Made by a program: the position numbers and the translations under genes. Shown here piece by piece: positions 33,897-47,862 of a stretch of 64,000 nucleotides of DNA. Each line of letters starts with the position of its first letter. Position 1 is the stretch's first letter. Under the pieces are notes generated by a model, which was not told the origin of the DNA, did not search any database, and was given only the letters and a program-made list of their open reading frames with translations. Origin of the DNA: Notospermus geniculatus (lineage: Eukaryota; Nemertea; Pilidiophora; Heteronemertea; Lineidae); assembly GCA_002633025.1 (NCBI GenBank), contig NMRB01000035.1:246514-310513 (forward strand), written 5' to 3'.

Positions 33897-36800
33897 TCAC
33901 AGGGCAGCAAGGCCGTCTTCATCTTTCAGCCACACACGCTCAGAGATTCTGTATGAAAGACATGCTTGAATTAAACCTTCCCCATGCAATCGACACAACC
34001 TACAATCTATTCCCAGACTACACATCTTCCGATGGTGGTGATGAAATTAAAATGTATGTGTTTGTCCATATTTGGTTGTCATGGTAACGCACTACGGTTG
34101 ACAAGATACCTTATTCAGTTGGAGGCTTATCTGTCTGGGTATCTGTCAGTAAATAACTCCAGGACTTTGCTTTACTCAATCATTGATGATCTATCGTTGA
34201 TGGAGAATCTTTCAGGTTTTGCACTCATGCGATAAGATGATAATTTTACCAACGGAACTTAACTTTGACGGTCATGTGATTTGAGAGGCAATGCTGATTG
34301 GTCAATGATGAAACCTGTTCCCTGGTGCCGCCGCAGACCTAGCACACGAGGCAAAACCCGGCAACAAATGGCACAATGGCATATCTGATATTTGGAACTG
34401 TTGCTGGTGATAGTTTTCAGATGTTGCCGACCCCTAGCGTATGAAGTACTTTACTTGATTTTTCCGTCAGTGCCGAAGCCACTGCATTATTTGCCCCAGT
34501 AAGTACGGAACAGGCCATTCCATGTTCCTCACTTGGATGGGGTCTTTTACTTGCCCTTGCACTGAGAAACAAGGTACAAGGCACCACAGCGTACTGTCCC
34601 ATGCGACGGACGTAAAGAGCCGGGAATGAAATCTCATATGACCCAGGCTGGATTCGAATCCGGGACCTGCCGCTTGCTGAGCGGACGTGATAACCACTCG
34701 GCTATCAATGAAATGAAGTGAAGTGACCAGTGAATCTTGTCCAGGTGCGAAAGGCGCCTGTTGTGTCCTCGTGTATGGTTACGGTAGGCTTGAATGATTC
34801 TGCCCTCTTCGCACCCAAGTCAGAGGAAAAACAAGTCTCCACACTCAACTAATTCACCAAAATGCAGTAATTAATGCATGAAGATGCAGACAGTTTGTAA
34901 CAGACGAGTGATAATGAACTCAGCCACAATCTAATTCTTTGTCATGATGTATCGGCCACTAATCTCATCAGGGGAACAGTGATAATAAACACCAGGCGCA
35001 GCCTCCTTGTTTACTGATGACTTCCTCGCCAGAGTAACATCACCATGGCTTCATCATAATGTCTTTAGGAGGCAGCGTTTTTCTCTACGCATCACTCATG
35101 TATTATGCAACATGGAGGAGAATGTGACACCTAACTATGCAGCATTTATTACCAGTTACTTCTTTTTGTCACATCAGATGGCGATATTTTCTACAACAAA
35201 GTAACAATGTGTTTCGAAGTGACAGCATCCCAGAGCAAGATGAAGACTTTTCGGAGGAAACGTTTTCTTGTGCAATCTCTCTTTTCTGGGCAATTCACTT
35301 GAAGAAAGTTGTGGACAGTCGAGAGTCCATTTCTACTCGACAGCAGAACTGTTTATTAAATGACTTGTAGAATCAGAAGAGAAATTCAATATGGTTTCCT
35401 TGGCGTCCATCTTGTCAAAGCAACACCTCTGGTTATCAATACGTCCCTTGCCGATTGATGCTAGATTCATTTCAGAATTTCAGATGAACCAATCTTGGCG
35501 TTTCCAGCTAAGAGAGAAACCAAATTCAATTTGGCGATCGTGCCCTTGGTCCTTTCTCTAATCATCCACGACTCATCATAGAAATCTTGTATTTCGAACA
35601 CACGCATTCTCCACTTATTGTCAACCCGAGAGACCCACAACAGAAATTTCTCTTCTGAATCAATTCATAGATGCTTGATTCTTCTGTAATCGAGTGGACG
35701 GGAAATTCAATGTGGCTTCCATGGCGGCCATCTTGGCCATCAATGCCCCTGGTTATCTACAGGTGCCTTCCTTTAATCCTCAATGTGTCACAGAAATTCA
35801 GATCGATTATGAAAGGCATTATTCACAATGTCCAGAAACGAAATTCAATATGACTGCAGTCATGGCAGTAATCTTGTTGGAGACACACCCCTGGCATATG
35901 CTTTGTTTTGTATTGATATCTCTGTCAAATGGCCCAGAGTCAGGAAAGAAATTTCAGGTCGATCTGTCCAGGTGTTCTTGTCGGGAAACACGTTTATGGG
36001 ATGGACAGACAGACAAATACTTGGCTAAAAGAAAGCCTGCGTGATGGTGGCCTCTAGCATAACGAGGTGTGGCAGAGACTAATACTGTTACAGTGTCATC
36101 TAGAGAGAGTGAGTCTGTAGCTGTACATGCAGTAGGTATTCAACTCCACAGTCTTTTCCCTTTTCAAGCCTCCTTTATTTATGGAGATCATTATTTCACG
36201 GTGTCGGAGAGTCTGGGTTGCCGAGCTACCAGATGGTGGATGACTTAGTCACCATGGTAACCAGAGTTAGCATGAACCTGGAGCCGAGTACCTTTTGTGC
36301 TGATATCGACTTTGAATGCAAGTTTTATCAGTAGTCTTACTACTGAATGTCACTGCATGATCAGCCTATTCACTCTCATATTGCTGAACTGAATGTTGAT
36401 GATGGGATAATACATGCAATGAATACTCCAAGGAAAAGCAAGTATAGCTGGTAATGTTCATATCAATAACGTATCTAATCTTGACCATTTCTTAACAGTC
36501 AGGTATCCTCCATCTTCCAAGATGACGTGTCCAGGAAACAAAGAAGTCTATCATCTTCCAGATCATAAGCTGTCAAGTTCATTCGTTCGCAAAGTATCCC
36601 CTCAATCCCCTGACAATTTGTGTGAAGCAATCTTACTGTAGGTATATTACAAGATGTTGCAAAAGCTTGGTAAGCCTACTTCTTTACCAGCGGAAGGAAG
36701 CCTCAAGAAGCGTTTTTTGCTTGTGGAAAACTGTCGTGTTGGTCTCCCATAACGCTGCGAGTTTGCCTATGACGAGCAATAAAGGACATACCGGTATATT

Positions 36801-39800
36801 AGAATCCATACTCGTGAGATCTCATTGGACTGAAAGGGTTAAATAAGTTTGAATTGATCGACAAAAACCATTTTCACTCTTGAAAACTTTCTCTTTCTTA
36901 TCAAACAAACAGTTGAGAACTGGCATGTGCTTTGCTCTTTAATCACCAATCACAACCATTGAAACAAAATGCTTTGTTCTTTAATCACCAATCACAACCA
37001 TTGAGACAAAACAGCAAGCCATTCAAGGAAATCTAAATCAAATCAAATCCCTTCCAATGAAACGTGACTTGAATACACTGACAACGTTTCTTTCCTTTTT
37101 CTCATCAATCAATCTTAACTACGTCAGGCTTTGTTCACAACTTAAAGGAATTCTACAGTCATGTAGGCAAGGTGAACATTAGTCAAGTCAGCAGGAACAT
37201 GACTGGATGATCACAGCTTTAAACTGCTACAAGCAGTTGGATCAGAGGCAGGTTTAGGAGAGGGGGCGGGTGGCACACATCCTCTGACCAAAAGTATGTT
37301 TTGCACCGTGATTTTGAGTGTTTTCACAGTGGGCGCCACCTCTTCATAGTTCATTTGTAGAAGTTGTGCCCCACCCCTCCAAAACTCCGAGGCAGCCCCT
37401 ACAGATGACTAATGATAAATGAAAGTGTTACCTTCAATCAATAATATTAGGACAAAAAGATGCATCAAGAACAATGGATGAAGAAAATCACATTCACTGA
37501 ACATTTCCAAGAAGCCGGCTTATTGTACATTAAAGTATTTGTCTAATATGAGCAAGAAAACATGAGAGCTAACATCAGCAAGATGAGATATTTACCCGCC
37601 ATTGTATCGAACATCCCCTCAGCAACAACAAAGTGAACGTGCAACAAGTTGTCAACAAAAACACCAGCATCATATAACCAGATGACAAAGAATGCAATAA
37701 GCATCGTGTCATGTAACAGTCCTTTTTCACAAAGTATGACGCCAGCGGACAGCCCTTTGAAGAAAGCAGATCTAGGAATACTTGTTGCAACAAATTCTTA
37801 CTTCATGAATATTACCAAGTGTCGTCCTTTCGAGAAAATCCCTTTGGTACGAGAATATAGCATGTTCTCGGAGATTTCATGCCAGCTTCAGTTGATACTC
37901 TTGATGTTATTGGAAAAAGGATGACGATGATCTCTCTTCACTCTTATCCCAATGTTCACCGTCCACGTGATGCCATCTTAGATTCTTCACATTTTTCTCC
38001 CTCGACGCATGTTAAGAGGAAATTTTTCAGGATGATGTTGAGAATCCATGGCTGCATTCTCTATCAAAGCTTCATTCACCTCATCATCACCAGCATCACA
38101 TGCGGCATTAAAGGGACAATAATATTGGAAAGTTGTGTTTCACGTGTTGGTACATTGGTCCATCATGAAGTTAAATGCTTGACCCAAGAGAGACCCCCCC
38201 CCCCCCATTCATGCAACTGTTTTCACTGAACACGGCAACATAGATTGGACATATCCTAACCAGCAATGGCACATTTCGTCCCTGGATAATTTTGTCACCA
38301 ATTCATCCCAGACATTCCATCCATTGGGTCTTCATGTCCCTGGACATTTCAGGCCCTAGGGCTCGTCAAGTACATTTTACCCAGGGTGAAGAGTCCTAGG
38401 GGGCGAAATGTCCAAACGAAATTTCTTCTAAACCCGAACTCCATGCGAGCCGATGAAGAAAGCTACAGAACGTTCTCATGATGCGTTATCGCTGAGAAGC
38501 AGAGGTTTTTGTGAAGCACTCATTTAACCATTCAACTTCGCCGCTGCTCAGAATCTAAGATACAAGAACCAACATGCTCAACATCACTTTTTCATCCTCG
38601 GTTGCTGTATTATTGGTCTTATGAAAACCCACGCCTTATTACACATTCAAGTACAACACGAGGAAGGATTATGTTTTCCAAGGAAGACGAACAACTCAGA
38701 TTTTCTTTGTCAGAGAGAACGCTGTATTGAGTTTTTTTACACGGCAGGAGATAAGATAGGAAGAATTGACGTGACAAGGCCTTAGGGAGTTGGCAGTATT
38801 CAGAAGGAGGTCTTGACTGCTGGTTTGACGTGACACTTCTACCTTTTGTCCTGTCTAAAATACCTGATCAGTTGACATCAATATATCCCCAGGAGAGGTG
38901 AATGTTCAGAATGGAAAATCGAGGGAATGTAACAGTTTGTTGAATGTGATGACAGATATGAATAACTCCCAACAGAAATCATTCACACCTGAAAAAAGTA
39001 GTAAGTGTTGTGGGATGTGTGATTGAAAAACTGCACAAAGTATTAACAGCGTGACTTCGAAGAAGCTCGGAAATGGACAACGCAACAATAAGAAGAAGAA
39101 GCAGGATGTGGAGTAGGTAGGACTGCAGAAAGGCAGGATGTGCTGAAGGAAGGATGTGCAATAACTCACTACTATAGCTGGATGATCTTTTGTGTGTTTT
39201 GTAGTCAGCCAAGAGATAAAACTGGGATGGCATCCTCTTTTGGCCAAATGGCGAAAAAGTAAGATAGCATCCGCCCGGTTTTCACAAAATTGTCTACCAG
39301 GCAGGATGGTTCTGACTAAGAAGGTTAGACAGTTATGTAGAAGTAAAACAGCCATGGGAAGATCATGTCAGCTTTTGCAGGAATACTACCAACTGGAAAA
39401 CGTTAAATGAAACAACAACTTTGAGTGTTCTGAGGGCGAGAACACCCTACACCCTAAGTGCTTGTGAAGACATAACAGGTATTTGAACCCCCCCCCCCCC
39501 TCCACAATAGGTTCCATACTCAAGATCAGAATGCACCTGTTGCTGATCAAAGCAGCTCAGTGGCAGGAAGGGAACGAGAAGATTGGTTGTTAGGATGAGA
39601 TAGGATCATCATCATCCTCTCACCAACATAAATACTCGAGGCAATAGAAAACATGCATTCACTCATCCATTTCATCAGGGAGAGATTTTTTTTCTGTACA
39701 CCATTCAGATGATCGGCCAGCACTGTGAGAAAGCTTTGTGTGGTTTATAAATTCAACTTGGCCAAGATTCCCAAAGAGCAGCCAGCAGATTGCAACAGTG

Positions 39801-40750
39801 TTGTTATGTTGGTCAGAAATTGGAGGTCTCTGGTGTGCAATTGTGTGTTGCACTGCAATGATTACATTCTTCAAAGCACCAAGAAAATAATATTCCAAAC
39901 CACCATCTTTCATTTACAGAAGCAATGATATCTTGTGTTTGTCCACGATGACATCATTTATGGCAACTCATTCGAAACGACGTTGAAGAAAAAAATAATT
40001 ACTGTCAATTATTTCACTTAGCTACTTTACGACCCTGGATGTTTTTAGCGCATTACCAAATGTGTCAAGGGTTCATTGATTTAATGTACTCAACCTACGC
40101 AGAAGGGAACAGGGAATTTAACATAACTATGTACAGGTAACAACACAAAAGCTTGTCAATTGATTAAGCAATCATGTGAACCACTCCAACAAAACAACTT
40201 TCACCATCAAAGCACATCAAATGCCAAACATAAAATCAACACATTCAATTTGCCTAATTTCTGATGAACATATCGTCATGTTACATCGACACATCTAATT
40301 GTTCCTTTTAGAAAAAGCATCAACGTCTTTCCTTACCAATTTTCAGACTTTGTAATTTTCCGTTCCTTCCCTGAAGTAACAAGCAATCTCACCACGTCAC
40401 CTGACCCCACAGGTCACATTTCATAATCAGACAATGCCACCCTAACAAGAACTGATTTTACAGGATAATTACACAGGATGATATACTCAATTCTAAGTCT
40501 ACTCTTGGTGAAAAACACAGTTAGAATATTCAACACAAGTTAAATACATGGATTGCATACATCGCTGCATAGAATGTACAATGAATTGTTTAAGGCTGTG
40601 GTGAAATGTTTGTCATGAGTCTTTATTATTAACAGTGGCATGTGATAGATCCAATGCAATATCATGATATAAGGATCTGTAATAAATAGCAAGGCAAATA
40701 TCAATTTTAAAGTCATAATGTATAGGTATGAAAAGAAATCAATTCTTAGC
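33897..40750. other. Probable Robo first intron or upstream DNA, no exon recognised
   Basis: No open frame here resembles a known family. Seen: a SINE (34500-34712), degenerate repeats of GAAATTCAATATGG / CATGGCGGCCATCTTGG at about 35390, 35700 and 35845, a 42-bp tandem pair (36935-37015), and poly-C runs near 38198 and 39490. Confidence 0.5.
34500..34712 (-). mobile_element. tRNA-derived SINE
   Basis: Minus strand head: ATAGCCGAGTGGTTATCACG then GGATTCGAATCC, a clear box A/box B pair; body contains AGATTTCATTCCCGGCTC and GCATGGGACAGTA. A truncated copy with the same body is at 62160-62245. Confidence 0.7.
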
Positions 40751-43322
40751 ATGGTTCGTAGGCTAACCTCATATCAGATGTCTGACATGAAGCTTACACA
40801 GTGATTTACATCCATTAGCAGAGAGAGAAGAAGAGGTGGATACAAGGATCCAAGGCTTGGCTAATGCTGGACAAGGACCGTAGAAGTAGTTGGCGCCAGG
40901 CTACATGAAGTAAACCCTTTTACTGCCAACAACAATCAGTCATTGTACACAAGACTCAAATACATACAAACAGGAATTCATTGGAAAGCGCCCAGTGATT
41001 TGGTCTGTACTGTCGAGCATATAACGATAATAAGCAAGAAGTCAATCTCCAGAATTCACGAATTTTCGACCCCAACCGGGGTCTTTTTCAAGTGGATAAA
41101 ACGAGCATAAAACGAGCAAGAAATACAGACAAGAAACATCATCTATACCAATGTTGGGTCGACAGAATAAGAGACCACTACCAGCCAAAAAAAACATGGC
41201 GTACTGTCCGAAATCGAAGTGCAGCAGGAGTACGAAACCAGCCCATAGGGAAGACTGCATTGAGTTCTGTTGATGATGATTGCACAGCGCAGCCTGAAAC
41301 CCAACACCTAGCATCCATGCAAGAGGAAAGTAAGCTTTCTTTGCTTCATCCCGGCCTGTAACACATTCCTCACCAGTACAGAGAACAGCATCATTTGAGA
41401 AGATTGGGCATCAGAAATGTAAGCCTTTGTTTTGGTTACGTCTCCCCAACACCAGTAGGATGTATGCATCCCCACCACCTTCATCTTCACAGGAATGCTA
41501 AGCTAGCCAGCATCCAATCAGGACTAGCTAGAGTATGATCACCAGTAGCATAATTATCAGCATCCACGGCAAGACTTGCTAACAGTTGACTAGGTGGTGG
41601 TTATTTGACTCCTGAGTGAGCTGAAGATATTGGAACCTTCCTTAACAAGTGCACAAAAATCTTCTTTAACAAGTGCACAATCATTTGCTTCAAAGAACAA
41701 CATCAGGAGAGCTTGTTTCTGAAGCCAATCGATCTGAAGAGTTGGAATAAATAGATTTGAGTTATGATGGCCTTCAATCTATTTACCTGAAAAAGTTGAG
41801 TGACTATATATTCGATTGACTATCAACACGTTAGCAATGTTTTATCAGTTCACAGAGTGCCTGCGGAGAAACTTTCCACAGAAGACCTGGCAGCCACTTA
41901 AAATGCTGCGAAAACCTCTCGGGCCAGTCAGATGCCATGGGTGGAAATACAGGTGATTTGAACATTTTTCTTTGCTGGGCATTTTTGATAGTGTTTTCAG
42001 TCATTTAAGATGAGAAATACAGATGCTTCAAAGGTTCAGCAGAATTAACAATCTATGCATAGGATATGAATAGCATCCAAGACAGTTGATAAGAGCTTTG
42101 AAGAGTAGAGTATAGACCAACAGCAGTAGTAATGATACTGTCTAAAACACACCTTTGCCGTGCAGTTTTAGCAGGTAGCTAGCCTACTCAAGTGCATCTA
42201 GTGAGACTCTTCAATCATCCAGAAGCTACTAATAGTTGTGGGGAAAAGACCAGTTTTTCCTTCCTTCGTCAAATCAAAGGGGAACCGAAAGTATTATGCT
42301 GCGTGGCTCCAGTTCACAACTTCCATGAATAGTCAGACCTATGGAACAGCAGTAACTTGCTGGCAATTCCAAAAGTAAGATCGTTGTTCACACAGATTGG
42401 AATCCAAGCATGTGCCATCCATGTAAATACTCATGGAAACAGTGATATTGTTATAGGACCCCAGATACAGTCAACTACATGCAAGCAGCTCACATTCGTG
42501 AGTAACCACCTTGCTTCCCTCCTGATCCAAACATATAAAACTCGTCAGGCTGGGAATGCATCCTCACTTGATCAAACAGTGACCTCCCTACTGGCAATAA
42601 TATGCAAACAGCTTGCACGGTGAGTTACCACCTTGCTTTCCTACAATCCCCAACAAACAAACATTCATCTGGCTGGATGCTGATTGAAAACTATAAGATC
42701 TGGGAGTAAATCCAAAGTGGTTGAATTGATGTGAAAGCTCCTTCCATCATGGGGCACCTGTTGGCTGCTGAGTTTGGTGTTGAAGGATGACTAGAGGCTG
42801 CCAAGGAGTTCCGGCCTTCCTTCTATTCATTCACCACTACACCAAGATAGAGGCAAGTTGGTCAAATATCTCTCTATGGCCTGAAAGTCGAGAATTTAGA
42901 TTTCGTGTCGGGCCTTTCATGCCTCCATGGATTTGGCAGACTTCTGTCATGAATGGGGGGGGGGGGGNGGGGGGGGGGGGGCTGTGGTCCCTTGAACGTG
43001 AGCCATCTCCAGTGTACTGTAGCTGCACACTTCAATACATTCATCCAAGGTACATCTCGAATGCTTTGAACATCTGGTCAGCACAGACGTGGCAACGTAC
43101 AACATGGAAAAATAACAAGCCTATGTTAGTAGAGCTTTCTACCTTATCTCAGATATAGTATCAGCTTCACACAGATACTTAACAAAATGACAATAACTGA
43201 CTCATCCCAGTATGAAGATGGTAAATGAGAAGCAGTCTCATCTGTTTCCTGGGTGAGTTACTTAGAAGAACAAGAGGATGAACAGTGGAAATATAGTGCT
43301 CCTCAACAACAGGGGTAAAGAT
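40751..43322. repeat. Duplicated segment A, copy 1
   Basis: Aligns from GGTTCGTAGGCTAACCTCAT with 44909-47862 at high identity across about 2.4 kb. It carries a private insertion at 41022-41109 and ends at the inverted-repeat-bounded block 43323-44773. Contains an N in a poly-G run at 42968. Confidence 0.92.
41022..41109. mobile_element. Small TTTTCGACCCC element, insertion in copy A1 only
   Basis: Absent from the matching place in copy A2. Flanked by CGAGCATA at 41014-41021 and again at 41102-41109, an 8-base target duplication. Contains AATTTTCGACCCCAACCGGG and GAAGTCAATCTCCAGAATTC. Confidence 0.8.
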
Positions 43323-44773
43323 GGGCATCTATAAACAGAGAACTGAAGAACCAAAGAACTGAAGAACTCAAATGATCGATTAGTTGTACCTTTAGTTCCT
43401 TGAAACAGTATAGGTGTCATGTATGTCATGGATGATGACACATCAAGCATGTCAAGACAGTCCATGTGACAGCAGGCTGCTGATCATGGCAGATTCTTCG
43501 GAAGAGGTAAACAAAACTGTTTTGCTACTTTAGGCTAAGTGTGACTCATGAATACGGCCCACAATTTTTCAAACAACCAAACCCTGTTGTAGGCCCAATC
43601 ACAATTTGTTAAATGTAGGAGTACCGGTAATCATGAATCATTGCGTCACTGCCTAAAGTACATTTAGAAGCAAGTGATCTCAGAGGGCGGACTCAGGCTG
43701 ACTGTCAGTTAGTCCTTAGCGAAATGGACAGCATTAAAAATAACTGCCGTCGGACATCAGTGATCTAACAGGTTGTGTTTCCCTTATTCTACTCATTCTT
43801 ATTGGTCTTTAATACAAAAGGACCTCCTCATAATCATAACTCATAATCATACTAGTCATGTCAAATGGCAAAAAGTTCATCAGATGTGAACTTCTTATTT
43901 TAAATGCCCTTAACTTCAGAAATTTTAGCGGTGCATTTCAGGAAAATACAGCATAGGAATATAATATTTCAGGAAAATACCGCATAGGAATATAATATGA
44001 TCAATATGGGAAAAAATAGGTGTCCATTAATTTTGACCGAGAGTGTAGGTCTAAATTTTTTTTGTCATGTGTCCAAAACAGTATTTTTAATTTGATTATT
44101 TGATACTGGGGTAATTTGATTTATTTTGTTTGATTAATAGTACTTTAAATTCTATGTCAAAATTTTATGTGAAAATATTTACCGTTATGAATAAAAGATT
44201 TATATTTTTAGAACCAAATAAAAATTGGTGTCGTTGCCACAATCATGACAACAAACAAGGGTTAATATTTATGTTTAATAGGCCACTCTGATAATGAAAG
44301 TGGCTGTAGTAACGGAGCATCTCAAAACAATTTTAAAGCGAATGGCTCGCAGGGTTTGTTTACATTTTTCGTGGTACCTCCCGCAGCGAGTGAATCGACC
44401 TCCAGGCAAAGTCATTCTCCATGCAGCCATATGCAAAACGTGTAAATTTGCGAATGTAAACACTGGGGACGAGGGTTCATTAAAATTACATGTATGTTGT
44501 TGAAATTCAGTAAGTCCAGATGTGCATAGACAACATAGACTAGGAAATATTTGTCAGGCCTATTCACCCTGTCCCAATTATATGATTTATTCATTTGAGG
44601 GGTGTGGGACACGTTAGAGGCCCACACTACTATTTTGAGATGCCCCCTGTTTGCCTTGGATGTCCAACATAGCTTTGACCTGAATTCTCTGTACCATATT
44701 ACCAGGTACAACTAATCGATCATTTGAGTTCTTCAGTTCTTTCGTTCTTCAGTTCTCTGTTTATAGATGCCCC
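43323..44773. mobile_element. 1.45-kb block bounded by 68-bp inverted repeats
   Basis: GGGCATCTATAAACAGAGAA at the left end and its complement at the right end extend for about 68 bp with one or two mismatches. The interior is AT-rich, has a 32-bp tandem pair near 43938-43999, and no recognisable transposase on either strand. Confidence 0.7.
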
Positions 44774-44908
44774 TGGGAAGCACACTCTTTCTGGATTACA
44801 GCCAAATAGTTTACTAAGGAATGTAGAAATACTTTGAGAGAAATGGTGAAGGAAACGTGACAATCTCTTCTCAGATTGAATGCTGATGTCGGGAGTTCCA
44901 TCAATGAA

Positions 44909-47862
44909 CATGGTTCGTAGGCTAACCTCATATCAGATGTCTGACATGAAGCTTACACAGTGATTTACATCCATTAGTAGAGAGAGAAGAGGTGGATACA
45001 GGGATCCAAGGCTTGGCTAATGCTGGACAAGGAGTGTAGAAGTAGTTGGCGCCAGGCTACATGAAGTTAACCCTTTTACTGCTAACAGCAATCAGTCATT
45101 GTATACAAGACTGAAATACAAGATTCTGGAACGTTTTGAAGACCCCGTCATACAGGAATTCATTGGAAAGCTCCCAGTGATTTGGTCCACCACTGTCGAG
45201 CACAAAACGAGGAAGAAATACAGACCAGAGACATCATAGGCCCCTTTTACACTACGTGTTTTAGCCGTGCTCGACCCGGGTCGAGCACGGCGCGGCAAAA
45301 AAGGTGATAGTGTAAAATGGGTTGGCACGGCACGACTGAGCTCGGCACGGTGCTACTTTCATCCGGGCCGAACCCCCCAACAGGAGGTGGGTTCGACCCG
45401 GGTCGAGCACGGTTCCGCTGGAAAACTGCACAGTGTAAACACGCTACTGGGCTCGGCCCACTTGAATGACTCGCCTTTAGTGAATGCGCATGCTCATTTA
45501 TCGGCCTTGAACTCAATACGTCATTGCCGCGAATGATCATGGGCGCAGCCATATTGAAAATGACGGAGATTTCGTACCTCCACAGAAAGGAGAGCCGGCG
45601 ATTCCGATATTGGCGCGGTTTTCATGGTGCAGTGTAAATGGGGTAAAATGCTCTTTCTGAGGCGAGGCTGGCCGGGGTCGAGCACGGCACGGTTCATCCG
45701 GGCCAAAATTCTGCGTAATGTAAAAACGGCTATAGATACCCATGTTGGATCGACAGAATAAGAGACCACTGTCCACTACCAGCCAAAAAAGCATGGCGTA
45801 CTGTCCGACATCGAAGTGCAGCAGGAGTACGAATCCAGCTCACAGGGAAGACTGCATTGAGTTCTGTTGATGATAATTGCACAGCGCAGCCTGAAACCCA
45901 ACAACTAGCATCCATGCAAGAGGAAAGTCAGCTTTCTTTGCTTCATCCCGGCCTGTAACACATTCCTCACCAGTACAGAGAACAGCATCATTTGAGAAGA
46001 TTGGGCATCAGAAATGTAAGCCTTTGTTTTGGTTACGTCTCCCCAACACCGGTAGGATGTATGCATCCCCACCACCTTCATCTTCACAGGAATGCTAAGC
46101 TAGCCAGCATCCAATCAGGACTAACTAGAATATGATCACCAGTAGCATAATTATCAGCATCCACGGCAAGACTTGCTAACAGTTGACTAGGTGGTGGTTA
46201 TTTGACTCCTGAGTGAGCTGAAGATATTGGAACCTTCCTTAACAAGTGCACAAAAATTTTCGTTAACAAGTGCACCATCATTTGCTTCAAAGAACAACAT
46301 CAGGAGAGCTTGTTTCTGAAGCCAATCGATCTCAAGAGTTGGAATAAATAGATTTGAGTTATGATGGCCTTCAATCTATTTACCTGAAAAAGTTGAGTGA
46401 CTATATATTCGATTGACTATCAACACGTTAGCAATGTTTTATCAGTTCACAGAGTGCCTGCGGAGAAACTTTCCACAGAAGACCTGGCAGCCACTTAAAA
46501 TGCTGCGAAAACCTCTCGGGCCAGTCAGATGCCATGGGTGGAAATACAGGTGATTTGAACATTTTTCTTTGCTGGGCATTTTTGATAGTGTTTTCAGTCA
46601 TTTAAGATGAGAAATACAGATGCTTCAAAGGTTCAGCAGAATTAACAATCTATGCATAGGATATGAATAGCATCCAAGACAGTTGATAAGAGCTTTGAAG
46701 AGTAGAGTATAGACCAACAGCAGTAGTAATGATACTGTCTAAAACACACCTTTGCCGTGCAGTTTTAGCAGGTAGCTAGCCTACTCAAGTGCATCTAGTC
46801 AGACTCTTCAATCATCCAGAAGCTACTAATAGTTGTGGGGAAAAGACCAGTTTTTCCTTCCTTCGTCAAATCAAAGGGGAACCGAAAGTATTATGCTGCA
46901 TGGCTCCAGTTCACAACTTCCATGAACAGTCAGATTCTATGGAACAGCAGTAACCTGCCGGCAACTCCAAAAGTAAGATATACTATCGTTAATATAGGAC
47001 CCCAGACACAGTCAACTACATGCAAGCAGCTCACATTCGTGAGTAACCACCTTGCTTCCCTCCTGATCCATCATCAGGCTGGGAATGCATCCTCACTTGA
47101 TCAAACAGTGACCTCCCTACTGGCAATAACATGCAAACAGCTTGCACGGTGAGTTACCACCTTGCTTTCCTACAATCCCCAACAAACAAACATTCATCTG
47201 GCTGGATGCTGATTGAAAACTAAGATCTGTGAGTAAATTCAAAGTGGTTGAATTGATGTGGAAGCTCCTTCCATCATGGGGCACCTGTTGGCTGCTGAGT
47301 TTGGTGTTGAAGGATGACTAGAGGCTGCCAAGGAGTTCCGGCCTTCCTTCTATTCATTCACCTCTACACCAAGATAGAGGCAAGTTGGTCAAATATCTCT
47401 CTATGACTTGATAAGTCTAGAATTTAGATTTCGTGTCGGGCCTTTCATGCCTCCATGGATTTGGCAGACTTCTGTCATGAATGGGGGGGGGGGCNATGGG
47501 GGGGGGGGGGCTGTGGTCCCTTGAACGTGGGCCATCTCCAGTGTACTGTAGCTGCACACTTCAATACATTCATCCAAGGTACATCTCGAATGCTTCGAAC
47601 ATCTGGTCAGCACAGACGTGGCAACGTACAACATGGAAAAATAACAAGCCTATGTTAGTAGAGCTTTCTACCTTATCTCAGATATAGTATCAGCTTCACA
47701 CAGATACTTAACAAAATGACAATAACTGACTCATCCCAGTATGAAGATGGTAAATGAGAAGCAGCTTCATCTGTTTCCTGGGTGAGTTACTTACAAGAAC
47801 AAGAGGATGTACAGTGGAAATACATGTATAGTAAACTTGCTCCTCAACAACAGAGATAAAGA
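44909..47862. repeat. Duplicated segment A, copy 2
   Basis: Partner of 40751-43322, with a private insertion at 45236-45735, an N in a poly-G run at 47495 and short indels. Parallel short open frames (for example 46087-45905 and 41490-41308) are identical or nearly so, but both lack homology to known proteins. Confidence 0.92.
45236..45735. mobile_element. 500-bp element present only in copy A2
   Basis: Ends ATAGGCCCCTTTTACACTAC and AATGTAAAAACGGCTATA are imperfect inverted repeats. Inside are several GGTCGAGCACGG / CCGTGCTCGACC palindromic words. Copy A1 shows the empty site. Confidence 0.82.

Noticed and set aside
41308-41490. 60-codon frame identical in both A copies (also 45905-46087)
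   Set aside because: Identity follows from recent duplication; no known family.
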